Shown here: piece after piece, positions 7,595-16,116 of the stretch
Numbering within the stretch: the first letter of the stretch is position 1
How the letters are laid out: each line of letters begins with the position of its first letter
Source: Maribacter forsetii DSM 18668
Lineage (GTDB): Bacteria > Bacteroidota > Bacteroidia > Flavobacteriales > Flavobacteriaceae
Direction: 5' to 3'
DNA length: 64,000 nucleotides
Assembly (NCBI RefSeq): GCF_000744105.1
Contig: NZ_JQLH01000001.1
Location: 868,001 to 932,000, forward strand
The notes under the pieces: model-generated
Databases searched by the model: none
The model's input: only the letters and a program-made list of their open reading frames with translations
Told to the model about the DNA's origin: nothing
Made by a program: the position numbers and the translations under genes

Positions 7595-7802
7595 ACAATT
7601 TATCTTATTTGTGGTGGTAATGCTTCTGTTGATTCCTATAGATGCCGAGGCGCAATGTGCTATGTGTAGAGCGGTTTTAGAAAGTGAATCTTCTGGTAAA
7701 GCAGCTGAAGGTATAAATAACGGTATTGTTTATTTAATGGCGGTACCTTATGTTTTAGTGGCTGGTCTTTTCTATTTTATCTACAGAAAAATGAGGGCAT
7801 AA
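7584..7802 (+). CDS. Small membrane protein with a periplasmic CxxC motif
   Basis: A 72-residue protein with a cleavable signal peptide (about residues 1-22, ending DAEA), then QCAMCRAVLES with a CxxC pair (C24 and C27), then a single C-terminal membrane helix (about residues 48-66) and a basic tail RKMRA. It starts inside the last codons of the DUF420 gene, so its translation is coupled to that gene. I do not recognise a named family. The placement at the end of an oxidase-biogenesis operon and the exposed CxxC suggest metal or thiol handling, which is inference. Similar small proteins may be missed by gene finders because of their size. Confidence 0.75.
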   Translation: MHTKQFILFVVVMLLLIPIDAEAQCAMCRAVLESESSGKAAEGINNGIVYLMAVPYVLVAGLFYFIYRKMRA

Positions 7803-7917
7803 ACCTTTTTTTTATTTTTTTTCACAAAAAGTGTAACAATTTTCCTTTTGGTTAGTCTTATGATTGTGTGGTACTTGTATCGCGCTCATCAATCAATCAA
7901 ACTAATCAATCCATCTT

Positions 7918-9165
7918 ATGTTCGACTTAGAACGTTGGCAAGAAATTTTCGATACTATTCGCAAGAATAAGTTACGCACTTTTCTCACAGGACTTTCCGT
8001 TGCTTCAGGAATTTTCATTCTAGTTATTTTATTAGGTTTTGGTCAAGGCATGCAAAATGGTATAGCCAAGGAATTTGAGCAAGATGCTGCTACAAGTGTT
8101 TGGGTCTGGCCAGGAGTAACCACTATTGGTTATAAGGGTATGAACCCTGGTAGACCGATACAGTTCCGAAACGAGAACTATGACATGGCAGGTGCTTTGT
8201 TTGATGACCAAATTGAGAATAAATCGCCAAGGTTATTTGTAAGAGATGTTTTTGTAAACTATGGTAGCGAGTCTTTAGCTTATAATGTACAGGGTGTTTC
8301 TGATCAATTTCAATTTATCGAAAATGAGTATATGACCTTAGGTAGATTCCTTAATCAACAAGATGGAGTTTCTAAGGCTAAAGTTGCCATCATCAGTAAT
8401 AAGATCAATCGAGAAGTATTTTCAGAATTAGAAAGTCCTATAGGGGCGTTTTTAGACCTATCTGGTATCCCGTTTAAAATAGTTGGGGTATACGGTGATA
8501 TTGGAGGTGAACGAGAAGAAGACCGTATTTATATTCCTGTAAGTACCGCGCAACAGGTTTTCAATGGCGCTGATCATTTAAATAATCTATCCTATACTTT
8601 GCCTAAGGTAGATGATTTTGAAACTGCCGTTGCACAATCTATCAAATTTAAGAACGAATTAAAATCGTTCTTACAAAAAGCACATACCGTAGCTCCAGAA
8701 GATACAAGCGCAATTCAAGTATATAACCCTATGGAAGAGGCTAAGCGCTTTTATGCATTAATGGGTGGTATTAAATTCTTCTTTTGGTTTGTAGGTGTGT
8801 GTACTATCATCGCTGGTATTGTAGGTGTTAGTAATATCATGTTGATTGTAGTTAAAGAGCGTACAAGAGAAATTGGAATTCGAAAAGCTCTTGGTGCTAA
8901 GCCATGGTCAATTGTTGGGATGATTTTGCACGAAGCAATTTTTATTACTGCAATTGCAGGTTTTACAGGACTTATTTTAAGCATGGGGCTTTTGGAGATT
9001 GTGGGTCCGCATATAGAGGTAGATTATGTGCTAAATCCCTCAGTGAACTTCAATGTTGCCTTAACCACTGTATTTGTACTAATTTTTGCAGGAGCGATAG
9101 CGGGATTTTTCCCTGCATGGAGAGCAGCTAAAATTCATGTTATAGAAGCATTGAGAGATGAGTAG
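7918..9165 (+). CDS. MacB/FtsX-type ABC transporter permease 1
   Basis: A 415-residue permease: first helix (about residues 20-42, RTFLTGLSVASGIFILV), a large periplasmic domain (about 45-280), and three C-terminal helices of the FtsX domain with the hallmark NIMLIVVKERTREIGIRKALGA. The architecture is that of MacB-type mechanotransmission ABC proteins with the ATPase on a separate chain. It begins an operon of permease, permease, adaptor, ATPase, permease, permease, adaptor and TolC. Its N-terminus (MFDLERWQEI, KLRTFLTG) and GP-x-I...NPSV region resemble permease 3 more than permease 2, suggesting an ancestral duplication. The substrate is unknown; family members move macrolides, peptides, siderophores or lipids. 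Confidence 0.92.
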   Translation: MFDLERWQEIFDTIRKNKLRTFLTGLSVASGIFILVILLGFGQGMQNGIAKEFEQDAATSVWVWPGVTTIGYKGMNPGRPIQFRNENYDMAGALFDDQIENKSPRLFVRDVFVNYGSESLAYNVQGVSDQFQFIENEYMTLGRFLNQQDGVSKAKVAIISNKINREVFSELESPIGAFLDLSGIPFKIVGVYGDIGGEREEDRIYIPVSTAQQVFNGADHLNNLSYTLPKVDDFETAVAQSIKFKNELKSFLQKAHTVAPEDTSAIQVYNPMEEAKRFYALMGGIKFFFWFVGVCTIIAGIVGVSNIMLIVVKERTREIGIRKALGAKPWSIVGMILHEAIFITAIAGFTGLILSMGLLEIVGPHIEVDYVLNPSVNFNVALTTVFVLIFAGAIAGFFPAWRAAKIHVIEALRDE

Positions 9166-9202
9166 TTCTAAAATGAAAAGTTTAAATAATTAAGATGTAA
9201 CC

Positions 9203-10459
9203 ATGTTCAATAGAGACCGGTGGAAAGAAATCTTAGAGGTATTGTCTAGCAATGTGTTTAGAACATTGGCTACTTCTTTTGGCGTGGGTTGGGGTATATT
9301 CATTTTGATTATACTACTTGCTGCAGGCAAAGGATTGGAAAATGGTATTCGTGCCGATTTTGGCGATATAGCTACCAATACAATGTTCATGTGGTCTCGT
9401 AATACGACCATGTCATATAAAGGACTGCCAAAAGGAAGACGCTTTAGTTTTAAAATTGAAGATGTACAGGCTATAAATGATAATGTTCCCAACTTAAGAT
9501 TTATTTCTCCCCGTAACCAATTAGGCGGTTTTGGCAGTGGTAATAATGTAGTAAGAGGTTTGAAAACAGGTGCTTTCAATGTCTATGGTGACTATCCTGA
9601 AATTATTAGGCAAGAACCTATGACCATAACATCTGGTAGGTTTGTGAACCACAACGATATTCAGGATAAACGAAAGGTGGCCGTCATTGGTGTTGGTGTA
9701 AGAAATGAACTTTATGATCAAGGTGAAACAGTATTGGGGACGTATATTAAAATTCAAGGGGTCAATTTCATGGTAGTGGGGACCTATCAAAAGAAAGATG
9801 ATGGTGGTGGTGAAGAAGGTCAGAAAGAGATTTATGTTCCTTTCACGGCATTCTCACAAGCTTTTAATATGGGTAATGATGTTGGGTGGATGGCTATTAC
9901 CGCTCATGACGGTAGTTCCATATCTAATTTGAAAGAGAAGATAGTAGGTGTGGTCAAAGAGAAAAGAAAAATTCACCCAGATGATAAACGTGCCGTCGGG
10001 TATTTTGACTTGTATGAACAGTTTAATCGAGTAGAAAGTTTGTTCGGTGCATTACGCTGGGTAGCTTACTTTGTAGGGGTATTGGTTCTATTATCCGGAA
10101 TTATTGGAGTAAGTAATATTATGCTCATTGTAATTAAAGAACGAACCAAAGAAATCGGGATTCGTAGGGCTTTGGGCGAAGCTCCTTGGTCCATCAAAAA
10201 ACAAATTTTAATGGAATCTATATTCCTAACGATCATATCTGGTATGATCGGTATCGTTTTCGGTGCTGCATTTATATATGGCGTTAATGCGGTTCTTGAT
10301 TCGGTAGGTCCGGTAGATATGTTTGTGAACCCAAGTGTAAGTTTGGGTGTGGTAGTCAGTGCACTGGTCATTTTAATATTTTCAGGATTGTTAGCAGGCT
10401 TCATACCAGCACAGAGTGCTATTAAAATAAGACCAATTGAAGCTTTGAGAACAGAATAA
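9203..10459 (+). CDS. MacB/FtsX-type ABC transporter permease 2
   Basis: A 418-residue permease with the same plan as its neighbour: one N-terminal helix (RTLATSFGVGWGIFILIILL), a periplasmic core, and three C-terminal helices around NIMLIVIKERTKEIGIRRALGE. The RRALG motif and a longer loop before the last helix link it to permease 4 rather than permease 1, so permeases 1 and 2 probably form a heterodimer. It starts 37 bases after permease 1 and is followed 30 bases later by the first adaptor. It has no ATPase domain and must use the ATPase encoded downstream or one elsewhere. Confidence 0.92.
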   Translation: MFNRDRWKEILEVLSSNVFRTLATSFGVGWGIFILIILLAAGKGLENGIRADFGDIATNTMFMWSRNTTMSYKGLPKGRRFSFKIEDVQAINDNVPNLRFISPRNQLGGFGSGNNVVRGLKTGAFNVYGDYPEIIRQEPMTITSGRFVNHNDIQDKRKVAVIGVGVRNELYDQGETVLGTYIKIQGVNFMVVGTYQKKDDGGGEEGQKEIYVPFTAFSQAFNMGNDVGWMAITAHDGSSISNLKEKIVGVVKEKRKIHPDDKRAVGYFDLYEQFNRVESLFGALRWVAYFVGVLVLLSGIIGVSNIMLIVIKERTKEIGIRRALGEAPWSIKKQILMESIFLTIISGMIGIVFGAAFIYGVNAVLDSVGPVDMFVNPSVSLGVVVSALVILIFSGLLAGFIPAQSAIKIRPIEALRTE

Positions 10460-10489
10460 AATTATCATCAAAATATAACCAATCAAAAA

Positions 10490-11605
10490 ATGAAAAAGTC
10501 AACAACAATTGTAATCCTGCTAATTATCGTACTAGCCTTTGGCGGCTCTATGTTCTATTTGTATTCTAAAAATGCAGAAGATCCCGTAGTATATCAAACA
10601 GAAGAACCTTCTAGGCAGACCATAATAAAAAAGACAATGGCTACGGGTAGTATTCTTCCGTTAGAAGAAGTGCTTATTAAGCCGAATATTTCAGGAGTAA
10701 TAGAGAAGATTTTCGTGGAGGGGGGCGACTATGTAAAATCTGGCGATTTATTATGTACCATTAAAGTAGTACCTAATTTGAGTTCATTGAACGATGCTAG
10801 AAATAATATCAATGAAGCCAAAATCAATTTAGATGATCAGTTAAGAAATCTTGATCGTCAAAAAGGATTGTTTACCAAAGGGGTGATTTCTAAGGTAGAC
10901 TTAGAGCGCGCTCAGTTGAGTTATGACCAGTCTAAGCAATCTTACGCAGCCGCCAATAAAAGGTATGACATTGTAAAAACGGGTACTACTTCTGGTTTTG
11001 GGAATGCTGCAAATACACAAATAAGGGCAACTGTTAGTGGTATGGTACTAGAAGTGCCTGTAGAAGTAGGTAACCAAGTAATTGAAAGTAATAACTTTAA
11101 TGAAGGTACTACCATAGCAGCTATTGCAGATGTGGACAAAATGATTTTTGAAGGTAAGGTAGATGAATCTGAGGTGGGGAAAATTAAGGAGAACCTTCCG
11201 TTGGAAATTACCGTTGGTGCCATAGAAGATAAAGTATTCGATGCCGTATTGGATTATATAGCTCCGAAAGGAAATGAAGAAAATGGCGCTATTCAATTTG
11301 AAATAAAAGGAACACTTAAAAAACAAGATTCCGTATTCATTAGAGCAGGCTTAAGTGCTAATGCCTCTATTATTTTAGCGCGTGCTGATAGCGTTTTAGC
11401 AGTAAAAGAAGCTTTGGTTCAGTTTGATGATAAAACCAAAAAACCTTTCGTGGAAATCGCTACGGGCGATCAAGAATTTGAAAGAAGAGATATTGAGTTG
11501 GGTATTAGTGATGGCATTCATGTACAGATCAATTCAGGTATAGAAGAAGGAGAAAAAATAAAGGTTTGGAACGAGGTAGTGCCAGATGAGCTTGCTGAAA
11601 ACTAA
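10490..11605 (+). CDS. Periplasmic adaptor (membrane fusion protein) 1
   Basis: A 371-residue MacA/HlyD-like adaptor that bridges an inner-membrane permease and a TolC-like channel. It shows an N-terminal anchor (about residues 5-24), a lipoyl-like half-domain (IKPNISGVIEKIFVEGGDYVKSG), a short coiled-coil hairpin (about 95-160, DLERAQLSYDQSKQSY), the second lipoyl half ending EVPVEVGNQVIES, and a beta-barrel part with NFNEGTTIAAIAD and KMIFEGKVDESEVGK. That last block is almost the same as in adaptor 2, supporting duplication of the permease-permease-adaptor unit. It follows permease 2 in the operon. Confidence 0.92.
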   Translation: MKKSTTIVILLIIVLAFGGSMFYLYSKNAEDPVVYQTEEPSRQTIIKKTMATGSILPLEEVLIKPNISGVIEKIFVEGGDYVKSGDLLCTIKVVPNLSSLNDARNNINEAKINLDDQLRNLDRQKGLFTKGVISKVDLERAQLSYDQSKQSYAAANKRYDIVKTGTTSGFGNAANTQIRATVSGMVLEVPVEVGNQVIESNNFNEGTTIAAIADVDKMIFEGKVDESEVGKIKENLPLEITVGAIEDKVFDAVLDYIAPKGNEENGAIQFEIKGTLKKQDSVFIRAGLSANASIILARADSVLAVKEALVQFDDKTKKPFVEIATGDQEFERRDIELGISDGIHVQINSGIEEGEKIKVWNEVVPDELAEN

Positions 11606-11630
11606 AAATCAAAAAAAATAATTCAATTGA

Positions 11631-11668
11631 TGTAACAAATATTACACAACATAGTCTAATGAATAGAC
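11631..11668 (+). promoter_or_regulatory. Two short inverted repeats upstream of the ATPase gene
   Basis: The 93-base gap between adaptor 1 and the ATPase holds two adjacent dyads: TGTAA-6-TTACA at 11631-11646 and GTCTA-5-TAGAC at 11654-11668. Such dyads can be operator sites, and the gap marks the junction between the two halves of the operon. No regulator gene is nearby and no full promoter motif is seen, so the functional reading is speculative. Confidence 0.3.
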
Positions 11669-11698
11669 AGTGTAAAATTGTTCAAAACAACAACCAAC

Positions 11699-12400
11699 AT
11701 GATTCAAATTAAAGATCTTCACAAGTCCTATAAAATGGGCAAGAATTCACTTCACGTTCTTAAAGGAATAAATTTTAATGTTGAAGAAGGTGAGCTAGTA
11801 GCTATCATGGGTTCTTCTGGTTCTGGTAAATCTACCTTATTGAATATTTTAGGAATGTTGGATAGCTCTGATTCCGGAGAATATATATTAGATAATGTTC
11901 CTATAAAGGATTTAAACGAAACTAAAGCTGCTAGATATAGAAACAAGTTTTTAGGTTTTGTTTTTCAATCGTTCAATCTTATCAATTATAAGAGTGCAGC
12001 AGAGAATGTGGCCTTACCGTTATACTATCAAAAAGTACCAAGAAAAGAACGTCAAGAAAAAGCCTTAAAATATTTAGAACAAGTTGGTCTTAAAGAATGG
12101 GCCGGTCATTTACCTAGTGAACTTTCTGGTGGTCAAAAACAACGTGTTGCTATTGCAAGAGCCTTAGCTGCTGAACCTAAAGTATTGCTTGCCGATGAGC
12201 CTACAGGTGCATTGGATAGTAAAACATCTTACGAGGTGATGGACTTGATACAGAAAATTAACGATGCGGGGAATACCATATTGATCGTTACACACGAGCC
12301 TGATATTGCAGATATGTGTAAGCGTATTGTGCATTTGAAGGATGGGGTTATCATAGAGGACAAGAAAATAGAACAAGTAAGAGCCGAGCAATATGTTTGA
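11699..12400 (+). CDS. ABC transporter ATP-binding protein (MacB/LolD type)
   Basis: A 233-residue nucleotide-binding protein. It has Walker A GSSGSGKST, Q-loop FQSFNL, signature LSGGQKQR, Walker B VLLADEPTGALD and H-loop VTHEP, in the arrangement of the LolD/MacB/FtsE group that pairs with FtsX-type permeases. The start at 11699 (MIQIKDLHKSYKMG) was chosen because homologues begin this way; an open-frame TTG at 11678 would add seven unlikely residues. It is the only ATPase in an operon with four permeases, so it may serve both permease pairs. Its 3' end overlaps permease 3 by 8 bases, indicating tight coupling to that protein. Confidence 0.95.
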   Translation: MIQIKDLHKSYKMGKNSLHVLKGINFNVEEGELVAIMGSSGSGKSTLLNILGMLDSSDSGEYILDNVPIKDLNETKAARYRNKFLGFVFQSFNLINYKSAAENVALPLYYQKVPRKERQEKALKYLEQVGLKEWAGHLPSELSGGQKQRVAIARALAAEPKVLLADEPTGALDSKTSYEVMDLIQKINDAGNTILIVTHEPDIADMCKRIVHLKDGVIIEDKKIEQVRAEQYV

Positions 12401-13622
12401 TAGAGACATTTGGCAAGAAATATACCATAGTATAAGCAACAACAAGCTTAGAACTTTCCTTACCGGGTTTTCGGTAGGTTGGGGTATTTTCATTTTGGTA
12501 TTGCTTTTGGCTTCTGTAAAGGGAATGCAAAACGGATTCACGCTTCAATTTAGTGATGACGCTACCAACTCCATTTTTGTAAGAACAGGTACAACTTCTT
12601 TGGCTTATGGCGGATTTGAAGCTGGACGCAGAATTCAAATGACGAATGACGATGTTGAATACATTAAAAGAAGTTTTCCTAATGATGTAGAATATATAAG
12701 TCCTAGGGTATATCAAAATACATCGGCACGTTATAAGAGCGAAACGGGTAGTTACAATATACAGGCTGTTCATCCGAATCACCAGGCTATTGAAAAGACC
12801 ATTGTAAATAAGGGTAGGTTCATCAATACCAACGATTTAATGAATGCCTCTAAAGTTGCTGTTATCGGCAGAAAAGTAGAGGAAGATTTATTTAAGAACG
12901 AAGATGCTATTGGCAAGTTCGTTGAGTTCAACGGGTTACCTTTTAGGGTCATTGGTACGTTTACCGATGATGGTGATGATAATGCAGAGCGAAACATTTA
13001 TGCACCTACCACTACATATCAAAAAATGTATGGGCAAACGGATCATATTGACCAGATTGCTTTAACCTATAATCCTAATTACGATTTAACAGAGGCGCTT
13101 GCTTTTTCAGATCGATTGGAAAATGTTTTTAGAAGACGTTTTAAAATTGCTCCAAAAGACCAATCGGGAATTAGAATCTTTAACTACGCAGAGGTTTTTG
13201 AAGACATCAGCAACTTTACAGGTGGTTTGGATATCGCGGTAATTATAGTGGGACTCCTAATATTACTATCTGGTATTGTAGGTATCGGTAATATTATGGT
13301 GTTTATCATAAAAGAGCGTACTAAAGAAATTGGTGTACGTAAAGCCTTGGGTGCCGAGCCGTGGTCAATCATAAAATTAGTGTTGTTCGAATCTGTTTTT
13401 ATAACGGCCTTATCCGGATTTATAGGATTAGGAATTGCAACCGGATTATTGGCGGCCATTGGCCCAAGTATTAAAACAGGTGCATTTGCCAATCCGTCCG
13501 TTAGTATGTCAATGGTTGTGACCGCAACTATAATATTGATAGTTGCAGGAGTTTTAGCAGGATTGATTCCTGCAATGAAAGCGGCAAGAGTAAAACCAAT
13601 TGTAGCATTAAGCGATAAATAA
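12393..13622 (+). CDS. MacB/FtsX-type ABC transporter permease 3
   Basis: A 409-residue permease with N-terminal helix (KLRTFLTGFSVGWGIFILVLLL), periplasmic core domain and three C-terminal helices around NIMVFIIKERTKEIGVRKALGA. The N-terminal MFDRDIWQEI and the C-terminal IGPSIK...NPSV region match permease 1, making it the likely duplicate. It starts within the last codons of the ATPase gene and is separated from permease 4 by a single base, so ATPase, permease 3 and permease 4 are produced together and probably form the core transporter. Confidence 0.92.
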   Translation: MFDRDIWQEIYHSISNNKLRTFLTGFSVGWGIFILVLLLASVKGMQNGFTLQFSDDATNSIFVRTGTTSLAYGGFEAGRRIQMTNDDVEYIKRSFPNDVEYISPRVYQNTSARYKSETGSYNIQAVHPNHQAIEKTIVNKGRFINTNDLMNASKVAVIGRKVEEDLFKNEDAIGKFVEFNGLPFRVIGTFTDDGDDNAERNIYAPTTTYQKMYGQTDHIDQIALTYNPNYDLTEALAFSDRLENVFRRRFKIAPKDQSGIRIFNYAEVFEDISNFTGGLDIAVIIVGLLILLSGIVGIGNIMVFIIKERTKEIGVRKALGAEPWSIIKLVLFESVFITALSGFIGLGIATGLLAAIGPSIKTGAFANPSVSMSMVVTATIILIVAGVLAGLIPAMKAARVKPIVALSDK

Positions 13623-13623
13623 T

Positions 13624-14880
13624 ATGTGGATATTTGATAGAGATTTATGGTCAGAGATTTTTGCCACATTAGGTAAGAACTTGTTTCGCACATTCTTAAC
13701 CATGTTAGGGGTTATCATCGCTATGATAATTCTTGTATTGCTTTTAGGTGGTGCAAACGGAATGAGTAATGGTTTTCAAAAAATATTTGCAGGTACCGCA
13801 TCTAACAGTCTATTTGTTTGGAGTCAAAGTACATCAGAGCCTTATAAAGGATTTGAAAGAGGACGTAGAATTCAATTTAAATTGGAAGATGCTACCATTT
13901 TAAAAGAACAGATTCCAGAAATAGAAGTTCTTGCCCCAAGAATAGAACTTGGTAGTCATAGGGGCGTGGTTACCGTATATAGAAATGGTTTAACCAGTGG
14001 ATCGGCAGTTTATGGTGATTATCCGAATGTGGATGAAATCATGAAGAAGAAACTAGTAGAAGGTAGATTTCTAAATGAAAATGACATGACCGAGTCTAAA
14101 AAGGTGTGTGTTATTGGAGAAGAAACGTATAAACTTCTATTTGAAAAAGGCGAAACTGCGATAGGGGAAGATGTTCGTATTAACGGAGTGTTCTTTAATA
14201 TCGTTGGAATATATAAGCCAAATCAAAACATAAATATTGACGGAGAGAATTCAGTGTATATACCGTTTTCAACATTCCAAAAAGCATTTGGTTCTGGAGA
14301 TAGAATGGGATGGATGGCAATCTCGGTCCAGTCAGATACCAAAGTACCTGTAGTGGAAAGTCAGATAAAACGTTTGTTGAAGAATAAATATGATATCAAC
14401 CCAACAGACGAACGCGCCATTGGTAGTTTCGACATGTCTGAAGTGTTTAATAATGTATCGGCATTTACAGGTGTTTTACAAGGCGTCTCTTTCTTCGTAG
14501 GAATTTTGACCTTACTGGCAGGTGTCATTGCTATTAGTAATATTCTTTTAATTACCGTAAAAGAGCGTACCAAGGAAATAGGAATTAGACGCGCCTTGGG
14601 TGCAACCCCCAAAGTAGTAAAAAGACAAATTGTACTGGAGTCTATCGTAATTACGGTATTTGCGGGCTTTGTCGGTTTTGCAATCGCAATCGGGTTTCTA
14701 GCGATTGCGAATAATATGATCGGCGAGAATAGTGATGTTCCCTTTTATAACCTTATGATCAGCATACCACAATTTTTAGGTTCCTTTATTTTAATGGTAG
14801 GTCTTAGTGTTTTAATAGGATTGATACCTGCGAATAGAGCCATTAGAATAAAACCAATAGACGCTTTAAGAGAAGAGTAA
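13624..14880 (+). CDS. MacB/FtsX-type ABC transporter permease 4
   Basis: A 418-residue permease of the same family (RTFLTMLGVIIAMIILVLLL first helix, periplasmic domain, NILLITVKERTKEIGIRRALGA before the last helices). The RRALG motif and a longer insert before the final helix resemble permease 2. It is the most divergent of the four: its C-terminal loop lacks the NPSV motif and has SDVPFYNLM instead. It lies directly after permease 3 and 44 bases before adaptor 2. The likely partner is permease 3 in a heterodimer. Confidence 0.92.
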   Translation: MWIFDRDLWSEIFATLGKNLFRTFLTMLGVIIAMIILVLLLGGANGMSNGFQKIFAGTASNSLFVWSQSTSEPYKGFERGRRIQFKLEDATILKEQIPEIEVLAPRIELGSHRGVVTVYRNGLTSGSAVYGDYPNVDEIMKKKLVEGRFLNENDMTESKKVCVIGEETYKLLFEKGETAIGEDVRINGVFFNIVGIYKPNQNINIDGENSVYIPFSTFQKAFGSGDRMGWMAISVQSDTKVPVVESQIKRLLKNKYDINPTDERAIGSFDMSEVFNNVSAFTGVLQGVSFFVGILTLLAGVIAISNILLITVKERTKEIGIRRALGATPKVVKRQIVLESIVITVFAGFVGFAIAIGFLAIANNMIGENSDVPFYNLMISIPQFLGSFILMVGLSVLIGLIPANRAIRIKPIDALREE

Positions 14881-14924
14881 CAGACCAAACAACAAAAGAA
14901 TAAATAACAATCAAATAGTTGAGC

Positions 14925-16049
14925 ATGAACAAGTATGTAAAGTACGTATTAATAGGATTAGTAGTTTTTGGAATACTGGCTGCAGTAGTCTATTTCATGA
15001 AAAAGAACAGCACTCCTTTAAAAACATATGAAACGGAGACCGTTGAAAAAAGAGATATTACCAACAAGGTTGTTGTTACCGGTAAGGTAATACCACAAGA
15101 TGAAATTGAGATCAAACCTCAAATTTCTGGTATCATTCAAAAAGTATATTTAGAAGAAGGTGTTCAAGTTAAAGCTGGTGATCTAATTGCTACGATAAAA
15201 GTTGTACCTAATGAACAGTCTTTAAATCAGGCTCGTGGTAGAGTAAACAATGCCAAAATTTCTTTAAGTAATACGAAGATTGAATACGACCGAAATAAAA
15301 CACTATTTGATAAAGGGGTGATTTCTAGTCAAGATTTCAATGCGTTACAATTACGTTTTGATCAGGCTACGCAAGAACTGCAAAATGCTCAGGCAGACTA
15401 TCAGATAATTAGAGTAGGTTCGGCAGGTGGCTCATCTAGTGCAAATACCAATATTAGGGCTACGGTAACTGGTACTTTATTAGAAATCCCAGTAGAGGTA
15501 GGTGATCAGGTTATTGAAAGTAATAATTTCAATGACGGTACTACGATCGCATTTATTGCAGATATGTCTAAAATGATTTTTGAAGGCGAAGTTGATGAAG
15601 CTGAAGTGGGGAAACTTAAAGTAGGCATGCCATTAGAAATTAGCATGGGTGCTTTACAAGATGAAAAATTCAATGCTAAATTAAAGTTCATTGCTCCTAA
15701 AGGCGTGGAAGAAGAAGGTGCCGTTCAGTTTAAGATTGAAGGTGATTTGGTAGTGTCTGATAGTACTAATATTAGAGCTGGTTATAGCGCAAACGCTGCA
15801 ATTGTCTTAGAAGAAAAGAAAGATGTGCTTTCTATTAAAGAAGCATTGTTGCAGTTTGATAAAGAAACCAATAAGCCATACGTTGAGGTAGAGACAGGTG
15901 ATAACGAATTTGAAAAAAGAGAACTTGAGCTTGGTGTAAGTGATGGTATCGACGTAGAAATTGTTTCTGGTATCGATGAAGATTCTAAAATAAAAATCTG
16001 GAACAAGTTAGAAGCTAAGAGTGAAGATAATGGTCCTAATGAGGATTAA
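14925..16049 (+). CDS. Periplasmic adaptor (membrane fusion protein) 2
   Basis: A 374-residue MacA-like adaptor with N-terminal anchor (about residues 5-23), lipoyl-like domain (IKPQISGIIQKVYLEEGVQV), coiled-coil hairpin (about 90-150, TKIEYDRNKTLFDKGVISSQ), and the beta-barrel segment NFNDGTTIAFIAD, KMIFEGEVDEAEVGK. It is clearly paralogous to adaptor 1 over its full length. I chose the ATG at 14925 (MNKYVKYV) over an in-frame TTG two codons upstream. It is followed 67 bases later by the TolC-like gene, completing a tripartite system. Confidence 0.92.
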   Translation: MNKYVKYVLIGLVVFGILAAVVYFMKKNSTPLKTYETETVEKRDITNKVVVTGKVIPQDEIEIKPQISGIIQKVYLEEGVQVKAGDLIATIKVVPNEQSLNQARGRVNNAKISLSNTKIEYDRNKTLFDKGVISSQDFNALQLRFDQATQELQNAQADYQIIRVGSAGGSSSANTNIRATVTGTLLEIPVEVGDQVIESNNFNDGTTIAFIADMSKMIFEGEVDEAEVGKLKVGMPLEISMGALQDEKFNAKLKFIAPKGVEEEGAVQFKIEGDLVVSDSTNIRAGYSANAAIVLEEKKDVLSIKEALLQFDKETNKPYVEVETGDNEFEKRELELGVSDGIDVEIVSGIDEDSKIKIWNKLEAKSEDNGPNED

Positions 16050-16116
16050 AAATAATCAATCAAATCAAAAAACGAATCGAGCAACCTATGTATAGGTTGG
16101 TTTAAAAAAGAATAAA

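Noticed and set aside
7880..7917. ATCA/AATCAATCAA tandem pattern before permease 1 (a shorter AATCAATCAA copy recurs near 16054 before TolC)
   Set aside because: Too short and irregular for a defined repeat; resembles the A-rich leaders common before flavobacterial genes.
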